Shown piece by piece: positions 1 through 8,125 of a DNA stretch of 24,982 nucleotides (positions are counted from its first letter, which is position 1; each line of letters starts with the position of its first letter). Source of the stretch: Bacillota bacterium (lineage in GTDB: Bacteria > Bacillota > Clostridia > Clostridiales > Clostridiaceae); assembly GCA_023451395.1 (NCBI GenBank), contig JAEXZL010000081.1, positions 1 to 24,982 of the forward strand, read 5' to 3'. The notes below the pieces were generated by a model that saw only the letters and a list, made by a program, of their open reading frames with translations, was not told where the DNA came from and searched no databases. The position numbers and the translations under genes are program-made.

Positions 1-2276
1 CTATATACCTGGATATTAGCCTTACATTTTTCATAAAAAGCTTCATCATCACTTAAGGTAATTAAAGCATTTTTCATGCTTTCAACATCTTCAACCTTTA
101 CAACCATACCTAACTGGTTCTTCTCTACCTCATTAGCAAAGAAATCTCCTTCAGTAGTAATTATTGGCAGTTTAGCCCAGAGATAATCAAGAATTCTGGT
201 TCTAAAAGAAAATCTAGTTTCAAGATTTTTGAAATGACAGCTTACACCACCATATGATTCTAAAAGGAAATTCTGTCTATCATCATAATCAACCCAATCC
301 ATGTTAAAGAATACATACTTATCCTTAACTCCAAGCTCCTGAGCTAATTCTATAGCCTTATTAGTCATTTCCATTTCAGGCACAGCTGGATTTGGATGTT
401 TTACTCCAAGGAAAAATATCTTAATATCATCTCTTTCCTTAGAAATTTCATAAACAGCCTTTATTAGGGTAATAGGATCAAACCAGTTCCAAACTCCTCC
501 ACCCCAAATATATACCTTATCTTCTTTTTTAAGATTAGCTACCTTTTCCTTCATAGCTTCTCTTGTTTGTATAGGCTCATCTTCACTGATACCAAAGGGA
601 ACTGTTCCAATAAGCTTACTTATATCTGTTGCCAGGTCATATTCTCCTGGTGTTACTCTATTTAAAGCAGTAAGCATGCCTATCCACATGTTCATTTGAG
701 CTTCTGAAGCACAAATAAAATAATCTCCAAGCTCAAGTTGATCGTTCTGCACAAGAAGGCTATTCATGTAATCTGAGTTTCTAAATTCCCAGCTTCTGTG
801 TTTATATACCTCAATATTTTCAATTACAAAAGGATCGTATATGTCTACTATAAGAATCTTTCTTTTACATATTGCTTTAAGCTCTGGTGATCTTTCCAGA
901 ATAGTGCCTTGCAATATTATAATGTCACTTTGTTCTGCAGCAATGGCTACATTTTCAGGACTTAATGGCTCATATTCAACAAGCTCTATATTATAACTTG
1001 AAGCATCTATATTAGCTTTATTAGGAACTGCTAATAGCACATCATTATCCTTTGAAAGCTCTTTGGCAAATTCCCAATACCTTATTCCTGGGCCAGCCAT
1101 TTTCTTCCCTACTCTATCATTAGATATAAGTAGAATCTTTCTTCTAAAATCCTTTTTAAAAGTACCATCTATATCAAAGAGTGATATTAGCTTTTGAGAT
1201 TTTTCTAAGTAGCTTACATCATGGAGATATTTTAATGGAAGATTTACATAAGGAGTTGTATATAAATAAGCTAGATCATCATCTTTTACTTTACGATTTT
1301 CTTGTATAAACTCTCTCTTCTTAACAAGACTATCTATATTATCTAAAACCTCATTAATTGCTACAAGAGTAGTGAAATTATTTTGATCAATGTCTAACTC
1401 TAGTTCTTCATTAGAATGAGAGGTAATATCATAGATTTCTTTATTAATTTTTAAATCTCTTTGTAGTCTATTTGCCGCTAATAATAGCGAGGCTAAAATC
1501 ATTTTAAAATTTTCTTGAGAATAATTTTTAAACACTGTATATAAAGCATTTCTTTCAAAAAGAAGATTCTTTTTATGAGGGTTAAAGGATTTTGAAGTGG
1601 AGTTATGTCTATGATAACAAACTGCATTTACACAGAGCCTAACTTTATATCCTAAAATCCATAATCTCCAACCTAAATCTGCATCTTCATAATATGCGAA
1701 GTAATCCTCATCAAGTCCGCCTACCTTTAAATATACTTCTCTCTCAATGAGCATAGCACCGCCACAAGCAAAAAGTATATCCCTATCATCCTTATACTTT
1801 TCTTCTGCTAACCTAACATCTAAGGAATAGTCATCTTGATATCCAAATCCATAATAATTTATTCCGCCTCCAATAAAGTCGATTTTGCTTCCATCCCAAT
1901 TTAAAATCTTAGACCCTACACAAACATAATTGTCATCATCAGTGTTTTCTAGAGAAGCTAGCATATCTCTAAGCCATTGAGGGTCCAGCCTCATATCATT
2001 ATTAATTAGTGCAAGATAATCTCCTGTTGCAATCTTTGCTGCATCATTATTAGGCTTTGCAAAGCCTTCATTAATTTCATTTCTAATTAGCTTAACCTCT
2101 GGAAGCTTCTTTAGGATAAAGTCAACAGAGCCATCTGTAGACCCATTATCAACGATAATAAATTCTAATTTTTCTTTGGGATAATTCAGCTTCCTTAAGG
2201 ATGCGAAGCAGTCTTCTAATAATCCCTTCCCATTATAATTAATTATAATAAAACTTATCTTAGGATTTTTAACCAA
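1..2276 (-). CDS. GT2-GT4 bifunctional glycosyltransferase (3' end outside window)
   Basis: About 758 residues are visible; the frame is still open at position 1, so the C-terminus is missing. Residues 1-~280 are a GT2 (GT-A fold) transferase: FIIINYNGKGLLEDC at the N-terminus, IIVDNGSTDGS, LINNDMRLD near residue 93 as the nucleotide/metal motif, and YYEDADLGWRLWILGY near 198, resembling rhamnosyltransferase-like GT2 enzymes. After a ~100-residue helical linker, residues ~379 onward are a GT4/GT-B module: ILLISNDRVGKKMAGPGIRYWEF, VYIWGGGVWNW, then RILDYLWAKLPIITTEGD. It probably adds two successive sugars to the glycan on its lipid carrier at the cytoplasmic membrane face. The start is TTG at 2276; a GTGGTGA SD sits about 8 nt upstream, and an in-frame TGA at 2313-2315 limits any extension. 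It follows the methyltransferase gene by 26 nt, so the two are probably cotranscribed. Sugar specificity cannot be read from sequence. Confidence 0.88.
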   Translation of the reverse strand, partial: MVKNPKISFIIINYNGKGLLEDCFASLRKLNYPKEKLEFIIVDNGSTDGSVDFILKKLPEVKLIRNEINEGFAKPNNDAAKIATGDYLALINNDMRLDPQWLRDMLASLENTDDDNYVCVGSKILNWDGSKIDFIGGGINYYGFGYQDDYSLDVRLAEEKYKDDRDILFACGGAMLIEREVYLKVGGLDEDYFAYYEDADLGWRLWILGYKVRLCVNAVCYHRHNSTSKSFNPHKKNLLFERNALYTVFKNYSQENFKMILASLLLAANRLQRDLKINKEIYDITSHSNEELELDIDQNNFTTLVAINEVLDNIDSLVKKREFIQENRKVKDDDLAYLYTTPYVNLPLKYLHDVSYLEKSQKLISLFDIDGTFKKDFRRKILLISNDRVGKKMAGPGIRYWEFAKELSKDNDVLLAVPNKANIDASSYNIELVEYEPLSPENVAIAAEQSDIIILQGTILERSPELKAICKRKILIVDIYDPFVIENIEVYKHRSWEFRNSDYMNSLLVQNDQLELGDYFICASEAQMNMWIGMLTALNRVTPGEYDLATDISKLIGTVPFGISEDEPIQTREAMKEKVANLKKEDKVYIWGGGVWNWFDPITLIKAVYEISKERDDIKIFFLGVKHPNPAVPEMEMTNKAIELAQELGVKDKYVFFNMDWVDYDDRQNFLLESYGGVSCHFKNLETRFSFRTRILDYLWAKLPIITTEGDFFANEVEKNQLGMVVKVEDVESMKNALITLSDDEAFYEKCKANIQVY

Positions 2277-2302
2277 AATTTTTTCACCACTTTCTAGAAA
2301 AC

Positions 2303-3715
2303 TTAAATCAATTCATCTAACAACTCTTTAACCATATTTCTAAGACGTTTGTTTTCATTTTCAAGCTTTACTATCTTATCTTCTTTAGAGTTATATAATC
2401 GTCCGTTAGACGCCGATGAATTATCCACCAAGCAAGGTCTAAACTTATTTTCTAATTTTTCAATTATAGTATTCTCTTCTTCCGCATTCTCGATGCTAAA
2501 ATCATCATTTAGAAATATTAGTTTAAAGCATGGTACATCTTGTTCATTTAACCATACAGCTATGCTTTGATCAGTGTTCTTTACCCTTATTCGAACCGCA
2601 TAGCTCTTCCCCATACTATCGTCAATTTTACTAAAGTATGTTCTCACCCATGTATTATCCTTAATATCACTTAAATCAATTTCTTTAATAACTATAGGTA
2701 TGTCCTGTCCTTCTTCAGTAATCTCAAGCTCAATAATTCCTTTTAAGTTTTGCATGAAGGTTGCCACCATAATTTCTAATCCACACCAATTATCTTCTTT
2801 AATTTTCACTATATACTCATAGGAATTAATTAGGGAAACAGGGGTGCAAATTTTTGATGTAATTTCATTTATAATATCAAACTTATAATCCTTCTTATAC
2901 CTTTTTAAAAGCTTTAAAAGATTTAAGCTCTTAGTATCTTTATCTTCTATCTTTGTAAGCAGAAAAATATTTTGCAAATTTTCAAGGTCAGGATTAATAT
3001 TAATGATAGTATCTATTAGTTCACTATGTTTCTTACGTATTTCTTGAGTATATTCAGGAATAAATTTAGTAACTGCTAAATGTTCAAGATCAAAAATAAA
3101 ATCTTTAGAATTAGAATTTATTGTATATATCCACTCTAAAAATGATTTAAAAGTAAAAAACTTAAGATGAGTATTATCCATAATTCCATACTCTGAATAA
3201 TTAAATCTTCCTTCTAATAGATTAACGATTATATCTATATTAGCAATATTAGGTATGCTAACAATTATTTTTCCTCCTGGACTAAGCCTTGTTCCTAGAA
3301 GCTTTAAAATGGAGGATGGATCTTTTAAATGCTCCAAGAGATCTGCACATATAACATAATCAAAATCTGTATCAATATTATTAAAGGTATTGAAATCCTC
3401 GCTACCATTATCTAAGGCATAATCAAGATTAATACAATCTGCGCCCTCATAAACACCTACACTATTGATAAAAGCTATAGCCTTACTATCTATATCAATA
3501 CCGTAGACTTTGCAATTTTTATTTTTTATTAGCCATTCACCAATATATCCAAAAGAACAGCCTACATCTAAAACCTTTGAGTTCTCATCAATAGCATTTA
3601 AAACCAGTGAAAGAGAATTATTTAAATCATTTATGTCAATTTCATTAGAGTAGTTTACATAATGCTTTTCCTTTGGATTATACAGCATATTATACTTTGC
3701 ATTTCCAACGCTCAA
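2303..3715 (-). CDS. SAM-dependent methyltransferase with C-terminal coiled coil (candidate chain-cap enzyme)
   Basis: The N-terminal ~230 residues are a class I methyltransferase: motif I VLDVGCSFGYIGEW near residue 50, the acidic motif II region VYGIDID, then DYVICADLLEHLKDP, the usual pattern of Methyltransf_11/UbiG-like enzymes acting on sugars or small molecules. Residues ~300-415 are strand-rich (repeated W/Y/F, DNTWVRTYF, KSYAVRIRV) and look like a beta-sandwich. The last ~30 residues (KIVKLENENKRLRNMVKEL) are a coiled coil. Two TTG codons lie two codons apart: 3721 is only 2 nt from GGGAGG and 3715 is 8 nt from it, so I use 3715 (470 aa). The gene is 18 nt after the Wzt-type ATPase. 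In ABC-exported O-antigens a terminal methyl group added by a coiled-coil enzyme (WbdD) stops the chain and is recognised by Wzt. That role here is an inference; methylation of an internal sugar is the alternative. Confidence 0.85.
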   Translation of the reverse strand: MSVGNAKYNMLYNPKEKHYVNYSNEIDINDLNNSLSLVLNAIDENSKVLDVGCSFGYIGEWLIKNKNCKVYGIDIDSKAIAFINSVGVYEGADCINLDYALDNGSEDFNTFNNIDTDFDYVICADLLEHLKDPSSILKLLGTRLSPGGKIIVSIPNIANIDIIVNLLEGRFNYSEYGIMDNTHLKFFTFKSFLEWIYTINSNSKDFIFDLEHLAVTKFIPEYTQEIRKKHSELIDTIININPDLENLQNIFLLTKIEDKDTKSLNLLKLLKRYKKDYKFDIINEITSKICTPVSLINSYEYIVKIKEDNWCGLEIMVATFMQNLKGIIELEITEEGQDIPIVIKEIDLSDIKDNTWVRTYFSKIDDSMGKSYAVRIRVKNTDQSIAVWLNEQDVPCFKLIFLNDDFSIENAEEENTIIEKLENKFRPCLVDNSSASNGRLYNSKEDKIVKLENENKRLRNMVKELLDELI

Positions 3716-3733
3716 ATTCAATACCTCCCTTAT

Positions 3734-5023
3734 TTAAAGTGACCACTCACAATCCACTCTTACCTTGCCAAATTCTTGAATTTCTCCTTCAATAATATTA
3801 AAGAAATAATGCTTTACACGAAAATCATATTGACTTGTTTCTGAAGAGTTATGTAGTGCAGATTCAAGAAAGTATCTTCCTTTTAAAAATTTATTAGCCT
3901 TAATGGTAACCTTAAGAAAATTATTTTCCTTAATATCTGTAAGTATAATTCCATCCTGTCTACAATTATGTCCTACAAGATTCCAACCCTCTTCAGAATG
4001 TATTGCAAAGCCAAAGACCGCATCTTCCACCTCTTGGTTTTTTTTAAACTCTACGTTAATTACTATATTATCTCCTGTAAAAAAGCTATTTGTTACATGT
4101 CCTTGTGAATTAGAAAAATAGATATTTGTTATTTCTAAGGCTTTATTCCCATATCTATTCCCCTGTATATACTCTGCGGCTTCATGAAGCTTAATATTAT
4201 ACTCCACCTTTTCCGTTACTGCAGACTCGATATTTTGTGCCTTATTCTCTATTTCCTGTTCTACTAATATCTTATCAGTGTCATTGGAATATACCAGCTT
4301 CATATAGAGTCCTATCATTTGTTCAGGAGTGCCTTCAACCATATAGCCTCCTCTTTTAATAAAGAAGACCCTATCACAAATTTTCCTTACTATACTCATA
4401 TCATGAGAAACAAAAACTATTGTTTTTCCCTGCTTTTTAAAGGAAAGAATCTTATCTATACATTTTTTTTGGAAGTTTTCATCACCTACAGCTAGAACCT
4501 CATCCACAACTAATATGTCCGGATTAACATTAATTGCTACAGCAAAAGCAAGCCTCATATACATACCAGATGAGTAATTTTTTACAGGCATCTCCATGAA
4601 ATCCTTAAGCTCAGAGAACTCAATAATTTCATCATATTTTTTATTTATTTCTTCTCTACTAAGTCCAAGTATGGATCCATAAAGATAAACATTCTCTTTT
4701 CCAGTTAAGTCTGGTTGAAAGCCCGCTCCCACTTCTAAAAGAGCAGAAACTTTACCGATAACCTCTATTTCCCCTTCTTCAGGGTATAATATCTTAGATA
4801 TAAGTTTAAGTGTAGTGCTTTTACCTGTGCCGTTCTCACCAATTATACCTACGGTTTCTCCCTTATTAATCTTAAAGGAAGCATTTTTCAGCACGTCAAA
4901 ATACTCAATCTCCGTTTTATTCCTATTTAATATTTTATTAATAAATTTTTCTTTTATAGAATAACTTCTATTTTTGTATATCTTAAAATGCTTACTAACA
5001 TTTTTAAATTCAATAATTGTCAT
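3734..5023 (-). CDS. Polysaccharide ABC transporter ATPase with C-terminal carbohydrate-binding domain (Wzt type)
   Basis: ATPase partner of the adjacent ABC-2 permease; it powers export of lipid-linked polysaccharide. Counting from the chosen start, Walker A GENGTGKST is near residue 62, signature YSSGMYMRL near 150, Walker B ILVVDEVLAVGD near 170, and switch His in FVSHDM near 206. Residues ~275-429 form a second domain of the Wzt C-terminal type (RYGNKALEITNIYF, FFTGDNIVINVEF, VFGFAIHSEEGWNLVGHNC, LKGRYFLESALH), which in studied systems binds the non-reducing end of the finished glycan. The reading frame extends to a TTG at 5044, but ATG at 5023 has GGAG 6 nt upstream and gives MTIIEFKNVSKHF, the usual N-terminus, so 5023 is preferred (429 aa). 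The tail distinguishes it from short TagH/KpsT-like ATPases and fits a substrate that must be completed before export. Confidence 0.92.
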   Translation of the reverse strand: MTIIEFKNVSKHFKIYKNRSYSIKEKFINKILNRNKTEIEYFDVLKNASFKINKGETVGIIGENGTGKSTTLKLISKILYPEEGEIEVIGKVSALLEVGAGFQPDLTGKENVYLYGSILGLSREEINKKYDEIIEFSELKDFMEMPVKNYSSGMYMRLAFAVAINVNPDILVVDEVLAVGDENFQKKCIDKILSFKKQGKTIVFVSHDMSIVRKICDRVFFIKRGGYMVEGTPEQMIGLYMKLVYSNDTDKILVEQEIENKAQNIESAVTEKVEYNIKLHEAAEYIQGNRYGNKALEITNIYFSNSQGHVTNSFFTGDNIVINVEFKKNQEVEDAVFGFAIHSEEGWNLVGHNCRQDGIILTDIKENNFLKVTIKANKFLKGRYFLESALHNSSETSQYDFRVKHYFFNIIEGEIQEFGKVRVDCEWSL

Positions 5024-5054
5024 ACGCATCTCCTGCTTAATCAATATAATTAAT

Positions 5055-5831
5055 TTATATAGCCTCAGCTATTCCTCGTTCTATACGCTTAAATATCATA
5101 TATCCTATAAGAATGAAAATAACAGCCATAACAAACATACCTAATAAATATCCTACTGGCGGTACTTTGTTATATATAACCACATCTCTTACGGATTGAA
5201 CCACCAATGTCATAGGGTTTAACAGTATGAGTGGTCTTACTGCCTCAGGTATTAAATCAAAAGAGTAAACAACTGGTGTAGCGTAAAACCATGCCATAAA
5301 TATTATTTCCACAAAATGTGCTACATCTCTATAAAGCACATTTAAAGCTGATAAACCTAAGCTAATGCCTATTGTTATTAGTAACAGGAGAATTAATATC
5401 ACTGGTAATAGTAATATGGCAAAACCAATTTTAATTTTAAATGCTAAAACCGCTGCAAATAATATAAGAAAGGTTATAAGAAAGTTTACAAAGTTCGAAA
5501 ATATTAAAGACAAAGGCATTATCTCCCTGGGAAAATAAACTTTCTTAATTAATCCTGCGTTGCTAACAAGAGAATTAGTGCTTCCCATAACCGATGTCTG
5601 GAAAAAGGTCCATGGCAACATACCTGCAAGTAAAAATACTGAGAAATTCTCCACCTGCATTCTTAACACATATTTAAAGGCAAAAGTGTATATTACCAGC
5701 ATTAAAAGTGGATTTAAAAAGGACCATAAAAATCCCAAAACGGAGTTTTTATATTTTAGTTTAAGCTCCTTAACCGTAAGGTTTTGTAGAAGCTCTTTAT
5801 ATTCCATAATTTCTTTTATTCGACTTATCAT
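5055..5831 (-). CDS. Polysaccharide ABC-2 transporter permease (Wzm/TagG type)
   Basis: This 258-residue integral membrane protein has about six hydrophobic segments. The N-terminal amphipathic stretch and signature VKELKLKYKNSVLGFLWSFLNP are typical of ABC-2 polyol and polysaccharide exporters. The sequence LPWTFFQTSVMGSTNSLVSNAGLIKKVYFPREI is a hallmark of the Wzm/TagG/RfbA-permease family, and YRDVAHFVEIIFMAWFYATPVVY follows in the later membrane half. It forms the membrane channel with the ATPase that starts 31 nt downstream. ATG at 5831 has AAGGTGA 5 nt upstream. It lies 252 nt below rfbC with a long inverted repeat but no clear terminator in between, so it is probably in the same transcript. 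It is too generic to tell teichoic acid from capsule or O-antigen-like glycan. Confidence 0.93.
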   Translation of the reverse strand: MISRIKEIMEYKELLQNLTVKELKLKYKNSVLGFLWSFLNPLLMLVIYTFAFKYVLRMQVENFSVFLLAGMLPWTFFQTSVMGSTNSLVSNAGLIKKVYFPREIMPLSLIFSNFVNFLITFLILFAAVLAFKIKIGFAILLLPVILILLLLITIGISLGLSALNVLYRDVAHFVEIIFMAWFYATPVVYSFDLIPEAVRPLILLNPMTLVVQSVRDVVIYNKVPPVGYLLGMFVMAVIFILIGYMIFKRIERGIAEAI

Positions 5832-6083
5832 TTAATCACCTTTATAAGTAATAGTAGTTTTGCATTTTATTAACATCTTAAATTTAGTAATAATTTAACT
5901 CTATTAACTTCAGTTTTTTAATCTATAGTTTCATAAGTAATATCTATACTAGCATTCTAAAGCCTTATTTCAGTCCATAACCTCAGAATGTAACTTTCAT
6001 TACTAGTAAATAACAGTTATGACCATATCGATAGGAGCCCAATTAAAGTAACCCTTCCAATATGGTCATAAAACATTTTATCC
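5832..6083 (-). other. Intergenic gap rfbC-permease with 12-bp inverted repeat
   Basis: No gene is seen in these 252 bases. A perfect 12-bp inverted repeat lies just after the rfbC stop: arms 6017-6028 and 6060-6071 (TTATGACCATAT and its complement) around a 31-nt loop. No T-run follows on either strand, so it is not a normal intrinsic terminator. An mRNA processing or stabilising hairpin between the sugar-nucleotide genes and the exporter genes, or an attenuator, are options. Confidence 0.6.
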
Positions 6084-6641
6084 TTAGAATTCTATCTTGG
6101 CTTCCTTAAGGGTTTTAGCATTTTTATCCTTATCAGACAAAAGTACTTCTTCTATTCCTTCTAAAGGCCATTCTATGCCTATTTCCGGGTCATTCCACAA
6201 AATACCGCCCTCAAATTCCGGATGATAAAAATCTGTACATTTATATACAAACTCCGCTTCCTCAGAGGTTACTAAAAAACCATGAGCAAAGCCTGCTGGT
6301 ACATAAAACTGCCTTCTGTTCTCCTCAGAAAGGAGTACTCCATACCATTTTCCATAGGTCTTAGATCCTTTTCTAAGGTCAATAGCTACATCGTAAACCT
6401 CACCTTTTATCACTCTAACAAGCTTTCCTTGAGGATGCTGAGTTTGAAAATGCATTCCTCTTAGCACACCCTTTTTAGACTTGGATTGGTTATCCTGAAC
6501 AAATACCATATCAAGTCCTGCTTCCTTAAAGCTATTATAGTTGTAGGTTTCCATAAAATAGCCTCTATGATCTCCAAAGACCTTTTGCTCAATTATATAT
6601 AACCCCTCTATAGGAGTGTCTATGAATGTGAAGTTTCCCAT
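6084..6641 (-). CDS. rfbC: dTDP-4-dehydrorhamnose 3,5-epimerase
   Basis: Third enzyme of dTDP-L-rhamnose synthesis; it epimerises dTDP-4-keto-6-deoxy-glucose at C3 and C5. The 185 residues show the RmlC cupin pattern: GDHRGYFMETYN, FVQDNQSKSKKGVLRGMHFQ with the catalytic His at 64, GEVYDVAIDLRKGSKTYGKW, and FYVPAGFAHGFLV near 112-124. Length is normal for the family. ATG at 6641 is preceded by AAGGTG with an 8-nt spacing. The gene is separated from rfbB by 300 bp filled with ~52-bp repeats, which is unusual for rfb operons where these genes usually abut. rfbD, the reductase for the last step, is not in the window. Without it the product could feed another 6-deoxy sugar, though a distal rfbD is more likely. 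Confidence 0.95.
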   Translation of the reverse strand: MGNFTFIDTPIEGLYIIEQKVFGDHRGYFMETYNYNSFKEAGLDMVFVQDNQSKSKKGVLRGMHFQTQHPQGKLVRVIKGEVYDVAIDLRKGSKTYGKWYGVLLSEENRRQFYVPAGFAHGFLVTSEEAEFVYKCTDFYHPEFEGGILWNDPEIGIEWPLEGIEEVLLSDKDKNAKTLKEAKIEF

Positions 6642-6679
6642 TTTATTAACACCTTACTTTCTAGATTTCAGCTGCTATA

Positions 6680-6958
6680 TTTTCGAAATTAATTTTTAAA
6701 TAATGAACTTATTTCCCTCTGGCCGCCGCGACCTGCGTTATTTAGAGCCTTTTATGAATTGATGTGGCTCTGCTGTCGCTACTCACTAGTTTTCAGAGGT
6801 GCTTAATGAACTTAGTGCACTTTGGTTGCCGCAATCTAAATTATTCTAGAACCTTTTATGAACTTATGTGACTCCGTTATCACTTCGCACTAGTTTTCAG
6901 AGGTGCTTAATGAATTAATGTGACTCGGCTAGCGCCTCGCACTAGTTTTCAGAGGTGT
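6680..6958 (-). repeat. Degenerate ~52-bp tandem repeat (104-bp higher-order period) across the rfbB 3' end
   Basis: The core CACTAGTTTTCAGAGGTG occurs at 6784, 6888 and 6940 (the last truncated), spaced 104 and 52 bp apart. Units at 6732 and 6836 are of a second type sharing AGA(A/G)CCTTTTATGAA, and a worn unit starts near 6680. The type order is thus worn A, B, A, B, A, partial A. Most units share ATGAA(C/T)T(T/G)A(T/G)GTG and a G/C-richer tail such as GCGCCTCGC. The last unit overlaps rfbB and encodes its final residues TSEN plus the stop. 52 is not a multiple of three, so the array is not coding. It is clearly richer in G+C than its flanks. It would be transcribed within the rfb mRNA. Confidence 0.85.
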
Positions 6959-8000
6959 ACATTTTTTCGTAATACGCCTGATATTCTCCGGAGGTTACGT
7001 TTTGCATCCAGTCTTTGTTGTCTAGGTACCATTGGATGGTCTTTTTGATTCCTACTTCGAAGGTAGTTTCAGGGTACCAGCCAAGTTCGTCTTTTATCTT
7101 CTGAGGATCTATGCCGTAACGTCTGTCGTGGCCTTTTCTGTCTTCTACATATTTTATTAGATTTTCTGTTACTTCCTTATCTACATTTTCATTTAAGTAG
7201 GATATAACAGTCTTAACTATCTGTATGTTTGTTCTTTCGTTGTGTCCGCCAACGTTATATACCTCGCCTAGACGTCCTGCATTAATAACCATGTCAATAG
7301 CCTTGCAGTGATCCTCTACATAAAGCCAGTCTCTTATATTCATGCCGTCACCATAAACAGGAAGATCCTTGTGGTTTAGGCAGTTATTTATTAGAAGAGG
7401 AATGAGCTTCTCTGGGAACTGATAAGGACCATAGTTATTTGAACAGCGAGTTATGTTTACAGGCATTTTGTAAGTATCTGCATATGCTTTAACCATAAGG
7501 TCAGCTCCAGTTTTACTGGAGGAGTATGGGCTGTGTGGATCTAAAGGAGTAGTTTCTGTGAAATAACCTGTTTCTCCTAAGGAACCATAAACCTCATCAG
7601 TGGAAACCTGAAGGAATTTCTTGCCTTCCTTCCATCCATCTTTAGTTTCCCATGCATTCTTGGCAGCATTTAAAAGGTTAACTGTGCCTAGAACATTTGT
7701 TAAAGCAAAAATTTCTGGCATCTTAATACTTCTATCTACATGAGATTCTGCTGCAAAGTTAACAACATAATCTATATCATACTTTTCAAAAAGTCCTGCC
7801 ATCAGTTCTTTATCACAGATATCCCCTTGAACAAATACATAATTAGGATTTCCTTCTATGGACTTTAGATTTTCTAAATTACCTGCATAAGTTAATTTAT
7901 CAAGATTAATAAGCTTTATATCCTCATATTTATTAAGCATATATAAAACAAAATTTGAGCCTATAAATCCCGCTCCCCCAGTCACTAGATAAGTTTTCAT
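6942..8000 (-). CDS. rfbB: dTDP-glucose 4,6-dehydratase
   Basis: This 352-residue extended short-chain dehydrogenase converts dTDP-glucose to dTDP-4-keto-6-deoxy-glucose using bound NAD. The Rossmann motif TGGAGFIGSNF is at 7-17. NFAAESHVDRSI (81-92) and STDEVYG (133-139, with the D-E pair used in dehydration) are present, and the catalytic Tyr159 and Lys163 lie in YSSSKTGAD. Later motifs ITRCSNNYGPYQFPEKLIP and NIRDWLYVEDH are also intact. ATG at 8000 has GGAGGG upstream. The last four codons and TAG lie in the first unit of the repeat described at 6680-6958, so the original C-terminus may have been replaced. The catalytic core is complete, so it should be active. Confidence 0.96.
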   Translation of the reverse strand: MKTYLVTGGAGFIGSNFVLYMLNKYEDIKLINLDKLTYAGNLENLKSIEGNPNYVFVQGDICDKELMAGLFEKYDIDYVVNFAAESHVDRSIKMPEIFALTNVLGTVNLLNAAKNAWETKDGWKEGKKFLQVSTDEVYGSLGETGYFTETTPLDPHSPYSSSKTGADLMVKAYADTYKMPVNITRCSNNYGPYQFPEKLIPLLINNCLNHKDLPVYGDGMNIRDWLYVEDHCKAIDMVINAGRLGEVYNVGGHNERTNIQIVKTVISYLNENVDKEVTENLIKYVEDRKGHDRRYGIDPQKIKDELGWYPETTFEVGIKKTIQWYLDNKDWMQNVTSGEYQAYYEKMYTSEN

Positions 8001-8125
8001 AATAACCCTCCGTTTATATCTCTTAAAATATTTATTTTAATATCAGTTTATTTCACTACTTTATTGCATTATTGTCAAAAAAACTAAGACATCTCATCTT
8101 TTATTAAATGAAAATCATAAGGATA

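Noticed and set aside
6680..6958. CRISPR array
   Set aside because: Units are adjacent and diverged, with no constant short repeat separated by unique spacers and no cas genes.
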